Shown here: positions 15,175-22,967 of the stretch, one piece after another
Position numbering within the stretch: the stretch's first letter is position 1
How the letters are laid out: each line of letters opens with the position of its first letter
Origin: Bodo saltans
Taxonomy: Eukaryota; Euglenozoa; Kinetoplastea; Eubodonida; Bodonidae
Assembly (NCBI GenBank): GCA_001460835.1
Contig: CYKH01000072.1
Span: 1-22,967 of the forward strand
Length of the DNA stretch: 22,967 nucleotides
Direction of reading: 5' to 3'
The notes under the pieces: model-generated
Databases searched by the model: none
Told to the model about the DNA's origin: nothing
The model's input: the letters and a program-made list of their open reading frames with translations, nothing else
Program-made: the position numbers and the translations under genes

Positions 15175-18000
15175 ATGGCGGATGATGTTGTACAGCAATG
15201 TTTGTCGTTAGAATGGGCGTTCGGCCTCAACAAGGACTTCAAAGGCGTCGTCCACAACTTATCCGACGGAACACGTAAGGCGATCTTCTACGTCATTGCG
15301 CACACAGCTGTCATCTACGATATCAACAACCACACACAGCGTCTGCTGCAAGGCCATCGCAACCCAATTGTGGCCTCATGCTGCAGTAGCAGCCGCCGCT
15401 TCGTTGTCACCGCGGATGCGGGAGAAGATAGCGTCATGATTGTGTGGGATACCTTTTCGTACCTGCCCCTCAAGACGATCCCTGTGCATGGACACGGAGG
15501 CGTTCTGGCGTGCGACATCAGCAGCGACGGTATGTACGTGGCGACCCTCAGCAAGGAGACGCCTCAACGCATCTCGCTATGGGCGTGGACGTCGGATGCG
15601 GTGGAGATCGAGCCGGAATTTACCGCCGATGTCACCGCCACAGACGAACAAAATGTCATTCGTTTCAACCCCGATGATGCACGATTGGTGGTGACAAACG
15701 GAACACGTCGAGTTATTTTCTGGAGCTGGGCGGAAGGCTCCTGGAAGTTTTATTCCCCGCCCGTGACTGCCAAAGAGCTCAAACAGGCCGTGGGCAACTT
15801 CACTCAGAGTATTTTCATCCCTGGCACCAGCATGGCTGCCACCGGCACGGTAGACGGCGATGTGTTGCTTTGGGATCGTCTGAAGACAGACAAGATTAGT
15901 AAGGACACCGACATGATGATTCTCAAGGTGGTCCGTGTGCACAACGGCGGCGTGACGTACTTGGGCACTGTGGGGAACTACGTTGTCACCGGAGGCTTGG
16001 AGGGCTTCGTTCGTTTCTTAGACCAAAAACTTCGCATCGTTGCGTGGTTCGAGGAGCTCAACGGTGGACCAGTGATCAGCGTCTCCTTCGATAGACACAT
16101 CAATGAGGACAACATTGCTGCCACCGCCTCGTCTACTGGCGCAGGTACCGCAGCCGATGGGGCTGAGTTTTCATGCCCGGACTTTGTTGTGTCTACAGCC
16201 AACGCGATGATCATCGACGTCCCTGCTCGTGCGTTCTCTAGCACCGACCCTGAGATCCAACGAGGTCGCCTCTTGGTGCAAGGTCAGGACCAGCCTATCA
16301 TGTGCGTGGCCGCTCACCCCACACTGCCCCGCCTCGCCATCGCCGGCTACAGTGGCAATTTACACTTATGGGAGTACACCACACGCAAGGTGCTGTTACT
16401 TTCCATTTTCCGCAATCTGTTAGTTCACTCCATTGCCTTTGACCCCAAAGCCATGTACCTTGCGGTAGGCTTCACGAACGGAATTGTGAAGATCCTTGAT
16501 GCGAACAGCTTAGAGGAAGTGCAGAGCTTCCGTCCCAAGACACCCGACTGCGTCACGATGATTCGATTCTCCCACGATTCACATTTCTTTGCGACTGCGG
16601 ACGCAGAGGGCTGTGTCGGTTTGTACAAGTTTACTCACCGTGCACAGGACCCTCGTAAGCCTATTGAGTGGGTCTACGTGGGTCGCCACAGAGCACACCG
16701 TGCAGCTGTCACAGGCCTTCAGTTCGGTGTCGTGCCGTACGGCGACGCGCCTCGTCTCTTATCTCTAGGCGAGGACAAACGGTTGGTAGAGTACAACTTA
16801 GTCGACTCTGACATCGAGTCGGGGCTGCGTGTACGTTGCGCGCACAAAGTCACGCAGGGCGCTATTCCCACCTCCCTTCTTTGGACGCAGGATCAACTGC
16901 TCGACGAAAAGAATATGCCTAGACCCAGAGAGGGAAAGAGTGCGGCCCAAGCTGACACACTTCTTTTCGCCTCCAATGAATACAAACTAAAGCTGCACGC
17001 GTCTGACATGACAAGACAATGTATCAAAACAGTCTTAGGCCCTACCTTTGGCGGTCCACTGAATCAAGTCCTCCTTGTCCCTGGGCAGGCGGGCGGCAAC
17101 GGCGCTGCGGCAACAGGCAGATGCCTTGTATACTCCACCAACGAGAAAGTCGTGGGTCTTATTCGCCTTCCCCTGGACGGCAACCCCAGGAGTGGTATGG
17201 GCCTTCTAGCCCACCCATTAGAGATCACGTCCATGTGCGTCTCGCACGATGGTCGCTACCTGTTTACTGCCGGTGGCCGAGACCACAGCGTGCTGCAATG
17301 GGCCATCGACGGTGAGTCTCTTGTCGTCGATGATGGTAGAAACGTTGTGGAGCACTTTATCGATATTATCGAGGGTGGCCGTGAGGGCTCGTTCATGAAG
17401 GAGATCATCGATTATTTCTACTATGCACAGATTCGAGCTCAAGGCGAGGAGACGACTGCAAAGCGCAAGATTGTAGGAACGATCCCATTCACTCAAGTGC
17501 CTAACTTGATGCGTGCCCTTGGCTACTACCCGTCGAATAAGGAGGTGGCCCATATGACCTACGAGATCGATACACAGTTTGGGCAACCAGGTGGTAATGT
17601 CGATGGTATCGCCATCAACTTCGAAACCTTTGTTCGGCTGTACGTAAATCACAGACCGGTGTTTGGCATCAACAAGAGCAACATTGAGGCTGCGTTCGCT
17701 GCCATTGGGGCAGACCCTGTGACGGGCTTGATGGACCGTGATGTTCTGTTCCACTTCCTGCAACAACGCGGTGAGGCCCTTGAGGGCTATGAAGTAGAGT
17801 CTGCCTTGAAGAGCCTCCTTGGCGATGATGTTCAGTTAGAAATGCTAGAAGACAAAATTACGGCGAAGGCATTCGCAGAGAATCTTCTCGGATTCGAAGA
17901 TTATGAAGATGACGCGGCAGGTGGCGCAGTGGGTGGTGCTGCTGGCGGCGTGGATGATGCCGCTGGTGCAACTGGAGTCGACGACGAGGCACCGTTTTAG
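15175..18000 (+). CDS. CFAP251: Cilia- and flagella-associated protein 251 (WDR66)
   Basis: CFAP251 is part of the calmodulin- and spoke-associated complex at the base of radial spoke 3 in the axoneme, with CFAP61 and CFAP91, and is needed for flagellar beating. The 941-aa protein opens with the family's LEWAFG block (12-17), then AHTAVIYD and LLQGHRNPIVASCCSSS, the start of a WD40 array that fills about 20-715 as two propellers. Residues about 730-890 match the family's C-terminal EF-hand-like module (DYFYYAQIRAQGEETTAKRK, ALGYYPSNKE, YVNHRPVFGINKSN). The Glu-rich N-terminal extension of vertebrate WDR66 is missing. The last 35 residues are a Gly/Ala/Asp-rich tail. The ATG lies in an A-rich leader. 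The match in both halves makes the call strong and shows the organism has a motile flagellum. Confidence 0.93.
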   Translation: MADDVVQQCLSLEWAFGLNKDFKGVVHNLSDGTRKAIFYVIAHTAVIYDINNHTQRLLQGHRNPIVASCCSSSRRFVVTADAGEDSVMIVWDTFSYLPLKTIPVHGHGGVLACDISSDGMYVATLSKETPQRISLWAWTSDAVEIEPEFTADVTATDEQNVIRFNPDDARLVVTNGTRRVIFWSWAEGSWKFYSPPVTAKELKQAVGNFTQSIFIPGTSMAATGTVDGDVLLWDRLKTDKISKDTDMMILKVVRVHNGGVTYLGTVGNYVVTGGLEGFVRFLDQKLRIVAWFEELNGGPVISVSFDRHINEDNIAATASSTGAGTAADGAEFSCPDFVVSTANAMIIDVPARAFSSTDPEIQRGRLLVQGQDQPIMCVAAHPTLPRLAIAGYSGNLHLWEYTTRKVLLLSIFRNLLVHSIAFDPKAMYLAVGFTNGIVKILDANSLEEVQSFRPKTPDCVTMIRFSHDSHFFATADAEGCVGLYKFTHRAQDPRKPIEWVYVGRHRAHRAAVTGLQFGVVPYGDAPRLLSLGEDKRLVEYNLVDSDIESGLRVRCAHKVTQGAIPTSLLWTQDQLLDEKNMPRPREGKSAAQADTLLFASNEYKLKLHASDMTRQCIKTVLGPTFGGPLNQVLLVPGQAGGNGAAATGRCLVYSTNEKVVGLIRLPLDGNPRSGMGLLAHPLEITSMCVSHDGRYLFTAGGRDHSVLQWAIDGESLVVDDGRNVVEHFIDIIEGGREGSFMKEIIDYFYYAQIRAQGEETTAKRKIVGTIPFTQVPNLMRALGYYPSNKEVAHMTYEIDTQFGQPGGNVDGIAINFETFVRLYVNHRPVFGINKSNIEAAFAAIGADPVTGLMDRDVLFHFLQQRGEALEGYEVESALKSLLGDDVQLEMLEDKITAKAFAENLLGFEDYEDDAAGGAVGGAAGGVDDAAGATGVDDEAPF

Positions 18001-18207
18001 AGTGTAAATGAGAGAGCAAGCAGCAGCGATACAAATGTACAACAAGGCAACACAACAACAAACACATTGTCCATGAAATTACCACGCGATCAAAAAAAAA
18101 AAAGGAAAGGAAGAGATGACGTTGTGAGAGCGACGTTGTTGTGTCGTGTTTGACCTCCAATTGAATCCAAAAACTTTTCTGGGTTTCTCACAACACACAG
18201 GAAAAAA

Positions 18208-18218
18208 TCTTTTTTTAG
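18208..18218 (+). promoter_or_regulatory. Trans-splice acceptor of the FkbM gene
   Basis: TCTTTTTTT runs directly into AG at 18217-18218, 11 bases before the ATG at 18230. It decides the start: the same frame is open back to 18146 (a GTG), but that part lies upstream of the acceptor. Confidence 0.6.
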
Positions 18219-18229
18219 CATCATCAAAA

Positions 18230-20056
18230 ATGAGCCGTGGGCTCTTGGCGGGAGGTTCAACAGTACTCTCCAGGCTCATCCTTAGTGTATTCGCAATCAT
18301 TTTAGTGTCTCTTGTCGTCCGAGTGCAGTACAACGAGACGGTAGAACTACGTCGACAAGTTGAGCAACTGAGCGCAGTGTCACGCAACTTACAGCAGCGA
18401 CTTGGCAGAGACACGAAAGTGCAACTTCCTACATCTACTAAAGAGACCCTAACGCCCCCTCCTGCGAAAGGGGCTGCTGCAACTGCTGCTCTATTGTCAA
18501 CGACCGTGACAGGGTCCCCTCCTCCAAAATTCTTGTCACAGGCAGCAGAGGATCCTTCGTTGCATCGTCCAGCGCTTTCCTCAACGTCATCGTCGTCCTT
18601 CTCCACGATTCACGACGAGCTTCAAGAAGCTGCGCTACAACATTTGTACTATTCACGGGGCGAAGGACGACTATTTCGCTCCCAGTTCGAGTCAAGGACT
18701 CGATCGCAATGCATACTACTCATCTGCAACGAACGAGGGTTGGCTGTACGCATACCAAACGTCACGGAGGGGTGTGAGTGCGTGTGCACCGGTGGATGGT
18801 CTGGTGCTGCATGCCAGGTACCTCCGCCTGGCAGCACGATGTCAACGTCCCCAACCGACCTGCTGCCACTGCACGACGTTGCTCCCCCACAGGTGGTCAT
18901 TCCACTCGACAGGGAAGATGTACCCGCGCCACCAGTGGACATCGCCCATGATGTTTTGAACGCTTGCAGAGCTGCTTCAATTGCCTACTTCAATGAACAT
19001 AGCCCAAAGGGTGAGTTTCGAAGCGACCGCGCAGTGGACCACCTTTGGAAGATTGCTTCGGAGTTGGTGCCTCCCTACTGCAGCACTGACAAGGAAAGGA
19101 TCGCAATTGTCGACATTGGGGCACATGTAGGGACAAAGTCATCTTTGTGGGCGGATCTGATCCTAGCAGGTGGACGCGAGCATCGTTGTACACCTGGGGA
19201 GCCCATTGCGGACGATAGCGTTGTGCTCCTGGTGGAGCCGAATCCACTCAACCTTTTGTCGTTGCGGCGGCGCGTCAACGAGGTCAGTGAGCTGGCAACC
19301 AGCAGTACTCGCAACGTCAATACGACTGCAAGAAACAACACCTCTGCCCCTTCCCCTCAACCACAACACGGCTATCGGCATCCTCACGGCTCAATTATCA
19401 TCGCTGAAGTTGCCGTCGCCCACTATGATGGTGACGGAGTGATGATGATTGATCTCGCCGCCAACCGGAACAAGAAGAGGGATGGCAATGAACGTGGCTA
19501 CTTGAGGCTGCCTCACGTGGGACTCAACACAACGAGCGGAGGCAGCAGTTCGGTTACTCGTCGCCGCAATGCCCCTGCAACCTCAGTGATGATGCGACAT
19601 GTAAGGACGAGCGTGCGTACCGTTGCATCTCTCCTTCGAGACGCGCTGCTGATCGGCTCCACTCGGTCAGCGCGTCCCATCACTACTGTTTCAATTCTCA
19701 AGATTGACGCGGAAGGACTTGACCCTTTGGTGTTGTACGGTGCGCATGAGATCTTGCCCATCACTCGTCTTGTCGTCTTCGAGTGCCACAAGCTTTGGCG
19801 GGAGCGTGGCGGCGCGCCATCAGGTGCTCCCGATGACGGAAGCTGGTGGCGCCTCAAGGAGGTGTTGGAGTACCTGGCGAAGCACGGGTTAGACACGTAC
19901 CTAGTCGGGCAATTCTTTTGGATCCCGATGACCCCGCCGCACTACTGGGCTGATGTCTACGAGGAGCAGTTGGGGTGGAGCAATTGCGTCGCATTACGCA
20001 AAGGCCATCCAATAATGAAAGCGTTTTCCGTACCGTCCCCATGCACGGTTGGCTAG
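18230..20056 (+). CDS. Membrane-anchored FkbM-type methyltransferase with EGF-like module
   Basis: This 608-aa protein looks like a type II Golgi or ER membrane protein. A single membrane segment (about 14-31) follows a short basic N-terminus, then a short coiled coil (35-60), a Ser/Thr/Pro stalk, and a six-cysteine EGF-like module (C161, C166, C182, C184, C186, C195; CTGGWSGAAC). Residues about 288-590 are an FkbM methyltransferase domain: SAM motif VDIGAHVGTKS (294-304), the acidic strand end VLLVEPNP (332-339), and the signature LKIDAEGLDPLVLYG (490-504). Members of this family O-methylate sugars and other small acceptors. Two low-complexity insertions (about 356-388 and 410-455) swell the domain. 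A lumenal glycan or glycoprotein methyltransferase role is inferred. The acceptor is unknown. Confidence 0.85.
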   Translation: MSRGLLAGGSTVLSRLILSVFAIILVSLVVRVQYNETVELRRQVEQLSAVSRNLQQRLGRDTKVQLPTSTKETLTPPPAKGAAATAALLSTTVTGSPPPKFLSQAAEDPSLHRPALSSTSSSSFSTIHDELQEAALQHLYYSRGEGRLFRSQFESRTRSQCILLICNERGLAVRIPNVTEGCECVCTGGWSGAACQVPPPGSTMSTSPTDLLPLHDVAPPQVVIPLDREDVPAPPVDIAHDVLNACRAASIAYFNEHSPKGEFRSDRAVDHLWKIASELVPPYCSTDKERIAIVDIGAHVGTKSSLWADLILAGGREHRCTPGEPIADDSVVLLVEPNPLNLLSLRRRVNEVSELATSSTRNVNTTARNNTSAPSPQPQHGYRHPHGSIIIAEVAVAHYDGDGVMMIDLAANRNKKRDGNERGYLRLPHVGLNTTSGGSSSVTRRRNAPATSVMMRHVRTSVRTVASLLRDALLIGSTRSARPITTVSILKIDAEGLDPLVLYGAHEILPITRLVVFECHKLWRERGGAPSGAPDDGSWWRLKEVLEYLAKHGLDTYLVGQFFWIPMTPPHYWADVYEEQLGWSNCVALRKGHPIMKAFSVPSPCTVG

Positions 20057-20111
20057 ACGTACACTTGTGTGCCCCTCCTTTCTTGTGTTTTGATTTGCTT
20101 TGTTGCGAAAT

Positions 20112-20141
20112 CGTTTCGTTTCATTTTTTTAACTCGATGAG
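20112..20141 (+). promoter_or_regulatory. Candidate trans-splice acceptor of the rhodanese gene
   Basis: The tract CGTTTCGTTTCATTTTTTT (20112-20130) is followed by the first AG at 20140-20141, giving a leader of 76 nt before the ATG at 20218. Confidence 0.45.
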
Positions 20142-20217
20142 AGGTGCTTTGGTTACGCGCGACTTCCTTCATGTTTCTTGTTCGGCATGAAGGAACGCAC
20201 TTTTTACGTACCAAGAG

Positions 20218-20637
20218 ATGTCTCAAAATAGCGAGGCCCCGAGGTACATCAGCCAGCCGGAGCTTGCTGAGCTCCTCACCAATAAGTCAACGAGTCAGAC
20301 CACCGCTGTGGTGGACTGCCGCGACGAAGACCGCAACGAGGGTGGGTGGGTGCGAGGTTCCATCCACTTTCCTTCGAAGAGAGCAACTCCTGACGCATAC
20401 GCTCAACTGTTTGCCTCTCTTACCCAATCGGGCATGAAGAGGGTCGTGTTCCACTGCATGCACTCACAAGTTCGTGGTCCTACTGGGGCCCGAAAGTTTG
20501 TGACGATGTTTCCTGCGCAGGCTCGAAATGGACTTGAAGTGCTGATCCTCGAGGGCGGCATTCAGGGCTTCTTCCGGTGGGCTGATGCAAACCACCGAAT
20601 GGAGCTCGTGGAACGAACCTCTCAATGCTTTTTGTAA
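20218..20637 (+). CDS. Rhodanese-fold Cdc25/ACR2-type phosphatase or arsenate reductase
   Basis: This 139-aa single-domain protein has the rhodanese fold: VVDCRDED (31-38), the GSIHFPS turn, and the active-site loop HCMHSQVRGP (79-88), a C-x5-R loop with C80 as nucleophile and R86. The loop matches the Cdc25/ACR2 branch, especially the small plant-type HCxxSQVRGP enzymes, rather than the six-residue loop of true sulfurtransferases. The C-terminal LEGGIQGFFRWA block is typical of this branch. Such proteins reduce arsenate with glutathione or glutaredoxin, or act as tyrosine phosphatases; Leishmania ACR2 does both. There is no targeting peptide, so a cytosolic site is likely. Which activity dominates cannot be decided from sequence. 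Confidence 0.85.
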   Translation: MSQNSEAPRYISQPELAELLTNKSTSQTTAVVDCRDEDRNEGGWVRGSIHFPSKRATPDAYAQLFASLTQSGMKRVVFHCMHSQVRGPTGARKFVTMFPAQARNGLEVLILEGGIQGFFRWADANHRMELVERTSQCFL

Positions 20638-20778
20638 ACAACAAGAAAAGTCACACTCGAGCTGCACTGATGATGAACGCTGCTCTATTGGTTGTTATCT
20701 AGTTGAGTTCTTATGTCTATTGGACATACCGCAGCACACCGTCTCTAACAAAACAAACAAAATAACGAATCAAAAGGA

Positions 20779-21816
20779 ATGACCACCGGCGTTGGATTTC
20801 TCGGAGCAGCTGGCATCGCTCGCAAAACGTGGGCCGCCCTGCACGCTGCTGGACTTCGCGTTGTGATCCTTGGCTGCCGTGATGTTGCTCGTGGTGAAAC
20901 CTTTGTCAACGAATGCGCTACGATCCTCAACATTCCTGAGGCCGATCGCCCCAAGGTGGTCGGAAGCTACGACGACGTAGTGTCTCATCCTGACGTGTCC
21001 GTTGTCTACATTCCACTTCCTGTCAGCTTCCGTGATACGTGGATTCGTGCGTGTGCCGCAAACGGCAAGCACGTTGTCTGCGAGAAGCCCCCTGCCCACA
21101 ACGCTGAGCAGCTCGAAGAGTGGATCGAGCTCTTGGCCATCAAGAACTTGATGTTCATGGACGGCACGATGCTGTCTCACGGCAAGCGCATCGAACACCT
21201 TCAAGCGCAGCTTCCTTCGTTGGTGGGTACGATCCGCCACATCCACCAAGAGTTCTGCTTCACTGCAAGTCCCGACGACATCCGACAGGACCCTGCTCTG
21301 GAACCCATGGGCGCCCTTGGTGACTTGGGCTGGTATGCCGTGCGCTACGCTCAGCACCTCCTGGGCGCCCCAAAGGTGGTCAGCGCCACGTGCGAGCGCA
21401 ATGAGAAGGGCGGCATCACAGTTGTGATTGCGTTGCTGCAGTACCCATGCGGCGCAACCCAAACTTTCCGTGTCGGTCTCAATTCTGCTTCGACACAAAG
21501 CATGCTCGTGACCGGCACCATTGCATGCTTGTCGTTGGACGACTTCTGCCTTCCCGTCGTGAGCGGCACCACTTCGTACGATATGCACCGCAACACCATC
21601 CGTAGCGTTGGATGCGGCGTTCCCCATGAGCGCCACGGGGAGACAATTGTGCTGGAGGAGGACAGCACTTTCCAAGAGGTGCAGATGTGGCGGGATGTCA
21701 CGACTGTTGTGACGACAGTTGGCCACGACCGTCGATGGTCTGCACTGTCATTGCAGACACAGAAGACCTTGGACGCTATCGTTGCAGCCCTCCCTCCGTT
21801 TGAGCCAAAGAAGTAA
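20779..21816 (+). CDS. Gfo/Idh/MocA-family NAD(P)-dependent oxidoreductase
   Basis: This 345-aa protein has an N-terminal Rossmann domain (about 1-120) with the dinucleotide loop GVGFLGAAGIA (4-14) and the family motifs VYIPLP (76-81) and HVVCEKPPA (98-106) with the catalytic-region Lys of EKP (103). The C-terminal alpha/beta domain carries GALGDLGWYAVRY (178-190), where the family usually has a catalytic Tyr or His. It should oxidise a sugar, polyol or dihydrodiol with NAD(P); the best matches in pattern are dimeric dihydrodiol or D-xylose dehydrogenase-like proteins. Codons are biased to C-ending, suggesting good expression. The final residues PFEPKK do not form a clear peroxisomal signal. 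Substrate is unknown. Confidence 0.87.
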   Translation: MTTGVGFLGAAGIARKTWAALHAAGLRVVILGCRDVARGETFVNECATILNIPEADRPKVVGSYDDVVSHPDVSVVYIPLPVSFRDTWIRACAANGKHVVCEKPPAHNAEQLEEWIELLAIKNLMFMDGTMLSHGKRIEHLQAQLPSLVGTIRHIHQEFCFTASPDDIRQDPALEPMGALGDLGWYAVRYAQHLLGAPKVVSATCERNEKGGITVVIALLQYPCGATQTFRVGLNSASTQSMLVTGTIACLSLDDFCLPVVSGTTSYDMHRNTIRSVGCGVPHERHGETIVLEEDSTFQEVQMWRDVTTVVTTVGHDRRWSALSLQTQKTLDAIVAALPPFEPKK

Positions 21817-22472
21817 ATACCGCACAAGAGGAAGCGACCTCCACTCAATTAGCTGTGACGATTCGATGTTTGTGTTCATATGCCCCTCACAACCTCAACA
21901 CACAATGGTCGCTGATGGTAAACTGTTGTGAGAGGTCATGATATCCTCTCTCTCTCTGCCTTTGTTGTTGTGAGATGACGTGGTGGGAGAAGAGAGCAAT
22001 GGGAGCACAAACAGAGAGAACAATGGCAAAGACTATGATGACTTCATTCGATGTTTTCTGTTAAGAAAAGAATTGGGTACTTTTTTTTACTTTTCCATTT
22101 CTTTTGTCGATGACCACCTCTACCGACCACCCCACCATGGTGGTGCATGACGTGCACATATTGTCGCAAGATGAAGTTACGGTGGCACGACGACTCGAGC
22201 ACATTCCCCCTCCTGATGTAAACACATTCGCGATTAACCTATCGTGAAGAAGCATCTCGACAATAATGAGAGCTCTGTATGTGATTCAGTTGCAAGAGAC
22301 CTTTCCCTTACGGTTCACACTGCTGTTCTAATCGTCGCTTTTCTCACACCATCAGAAAGAAGCGTGTGCACAAAACTTTGTTCATATCGGAAACGAGGGG
22401 GAAAATAAAAGAAATCAAAACACAAACTTACACGCATCTTTACCCTACGCCTGCTGTCTTTCACTGACTTCA
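21817..22472 (+). other. Longest intergenic region, no credible gene
   Basis: 656 bases hold several pyrimidine tracts: a CT run (21946-21957), a T-rich block (22080-22107) and the tract before the next gene (22337-22352). A 12-bp perfect palindrome, CCACCATGGTGG, lies at 22132-22143. The only notable frame is 45 codons at 22110-22247. It starts directly after the T-rich block with no AG between, so it is not supported. Confidence 0.5.
22337..22355 (+). promoter_or_regulatory. Candidate trans-splice acceptor of the TRAPPC8-like gene
   Basis: CGCTTTTCTCACACCATCAG ends in AG at 22354-22355 and gives a leader of 117 nt before the ATG at 22473. Confidence 0.5.
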
Positions 22473-22967
22473 ATGCTTAGCAGTAGCCAACCCAACGCAC
22501 GGTCCTGGATGGAGGAGCGATTCCTTCAGCCTGTCGTGATGGTGGCGGCCTCTGAGGAAGCTGATCGCATCGTGTTAGAGAATGGCATGGACACGCCGCA
22601 ACTACTACGGCCATTTGCCGTGGTGACGGAGAACTTATTCGCACGCATCGGGGATCGTAGCGAAGTGTCCGTCGTGAAGAACTTCGCTGCCCGGCTGGTG
22701 CGGCCGGAGTGCCTTCGGGAAATGGACCCACGCAGCCGAGGAGAACATTTCCTCTCATTTTTATCTGAGGTCTCAGATGCAGAGTTTGGATACGGAGAAC
22801 AGCTAGACATTGCGCTCAACGCTATTTTAGGCCAGACGAATATCTCTGATCCAAAGTTGGATACCCTCCAAGCCTCCATATTGCTTCAACGCTCCTTCCC
22901 AGCGTGGCAATCCACGTTTGTTCAAGACTACTGCAGCATGGTGCGGTGCTCCTATTTTGATACCATC
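22473..22967 (+). CDS. TRAPPC8: TRAPPC8/Trs85-like TRAPP subunit, 5' part only
   Basis: An open frame runs from ATG 22473 to the end of the window (165 codons) with no stop, so the gene continues beyond it. The first 80 residues resemble the TRAPPC8 N-terminus: FLQPVVMVAASEEADRIV, then TPQLLRPFAVVTENLF and VSVVKNFAARLVRP, in the same order and spacing as the vertebrate protein's SFVPCVAAL, LLKPFSRLT and VIKNL blocks. A later W-x-F...M block (W149 to M160) fits the W/F/M pattern downstream in the family. TRAPPC8/Trs85 is the defining subunit of TRAPPIII, the exchange factor for Rab1/Ypt1 in Golgi traffic and autophagy. The match is from memory of family features; the rest of the protein would settle it. 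Confidence 0.65.
   Translation, partial: MLSSSQPNARSWMEERFLQPVVMVAASEEADRIVLENGMDTPQLLRPFAVVTENLFARIGDRSEVSVVKNFAARLVRPECLREMDPRSRGEHFLSFLSEVSDAEFGYGEQLDIALNAILGQTNISDPKLDTLQASILLQRSFPAWQSTFVQDYCSMVRCSYFDTI

Noticed and set aside
18146-18229. N-terminal extension of the FkbM protein.
   Set aside because: It starts with GTG and is crossed by the acceptor at 18217-18218; starting at 18230 gives a clean type II anchor.
20770-21726. 318-codon frame on the minus strand.
   Set aside because: It is the antisense shadow of the Gfo/Idh/MocA gene, whose motifs are on the + strand; no minus-strand gene is credible anywhere.
22110-22247. 45-codon frame in the long intergenic region.
   Set aside because: It follows a T-rich tract with no AG before the ATG, and the encoded peptide matches nothing recognisable.

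Overview
The window looks like nuclear DNA from a kinetoplastid protist, most likely a free-living bodonid such as Bodo saltans (the organism is inferred; no marker names it). Every convincing gene lies on the + strand. Genes are intron-free and closely packed, use TAG, TAA and TGA as ordinary stops, and are separated by short A-rich leaders preceded by pyrimidine tracts and an AG. That is the layout of a polycistronic unit whose messages are cut apart by spliced-leader trans-splicing. The products are eukaryotic: an axonemal WD-repeat protein, an eIF3 subunit, a TRAPP subunit, DGAT2 and mitochondrial translation factors. No bacterial operon signals, tRNA, rRNA, CRISPR array or transposon was seen.

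Layout. 55-2073 encodes an ADP-ribosyltransferase-fold protein. 2076-2737 is a near-perfect 330-bp direct tandem duplication covering the intergenic region and the first 30 codons of a mitochondrial EF-P gene; the intact EF-P gene is 2648-3343, and the upstream copy makes a truncated chimeric mini-ORF. 3576-3752 is a probable small CX9C protein gene. 3965-6448 and 6743-9991 encode an unrecognised 827-aa protein and a 1082-aa coiled-coil protein. 10259-11419 encodes mitoribosomal protein uL24m, 11724-12974 a DGAT2-family acyltransferase, 13282-13713 an unrecognised strongly codon-biased 143-aa protein, 14044-14979 eIF3f, and 15175-18000 the ciliary protein CFAP251. 18230-20056 encodes a membrane-anchored EGF-like/FkbM methyltransferase, 20218-20637 a Cdc25/ACR2-type rhodanese, and 20779-21816 a Gfo/Idh/MocA oxidoreductase. 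22473 to the window end is the start of a TRAPPC8/Trs85-like gene.

The genes do not form one pathway, which is normal for kinetoplastid arrays. Three act in translation (mitochondrial EF-P, uL24m and cytosolic eIF3f), one in the flagellum, one in lipid storage, one in vesicle traffic and one probably in the secretory pathway. I found no defence or mobile system. The most notable features are the EF-P 5'-end duplication with its mini-ORF, a second small tandem repeat that also duplicates a candidate splice acceptor, and unusual protein architectures (the DxE-type ART fused to a beta domain; a TM/EGF/FkbM protein).
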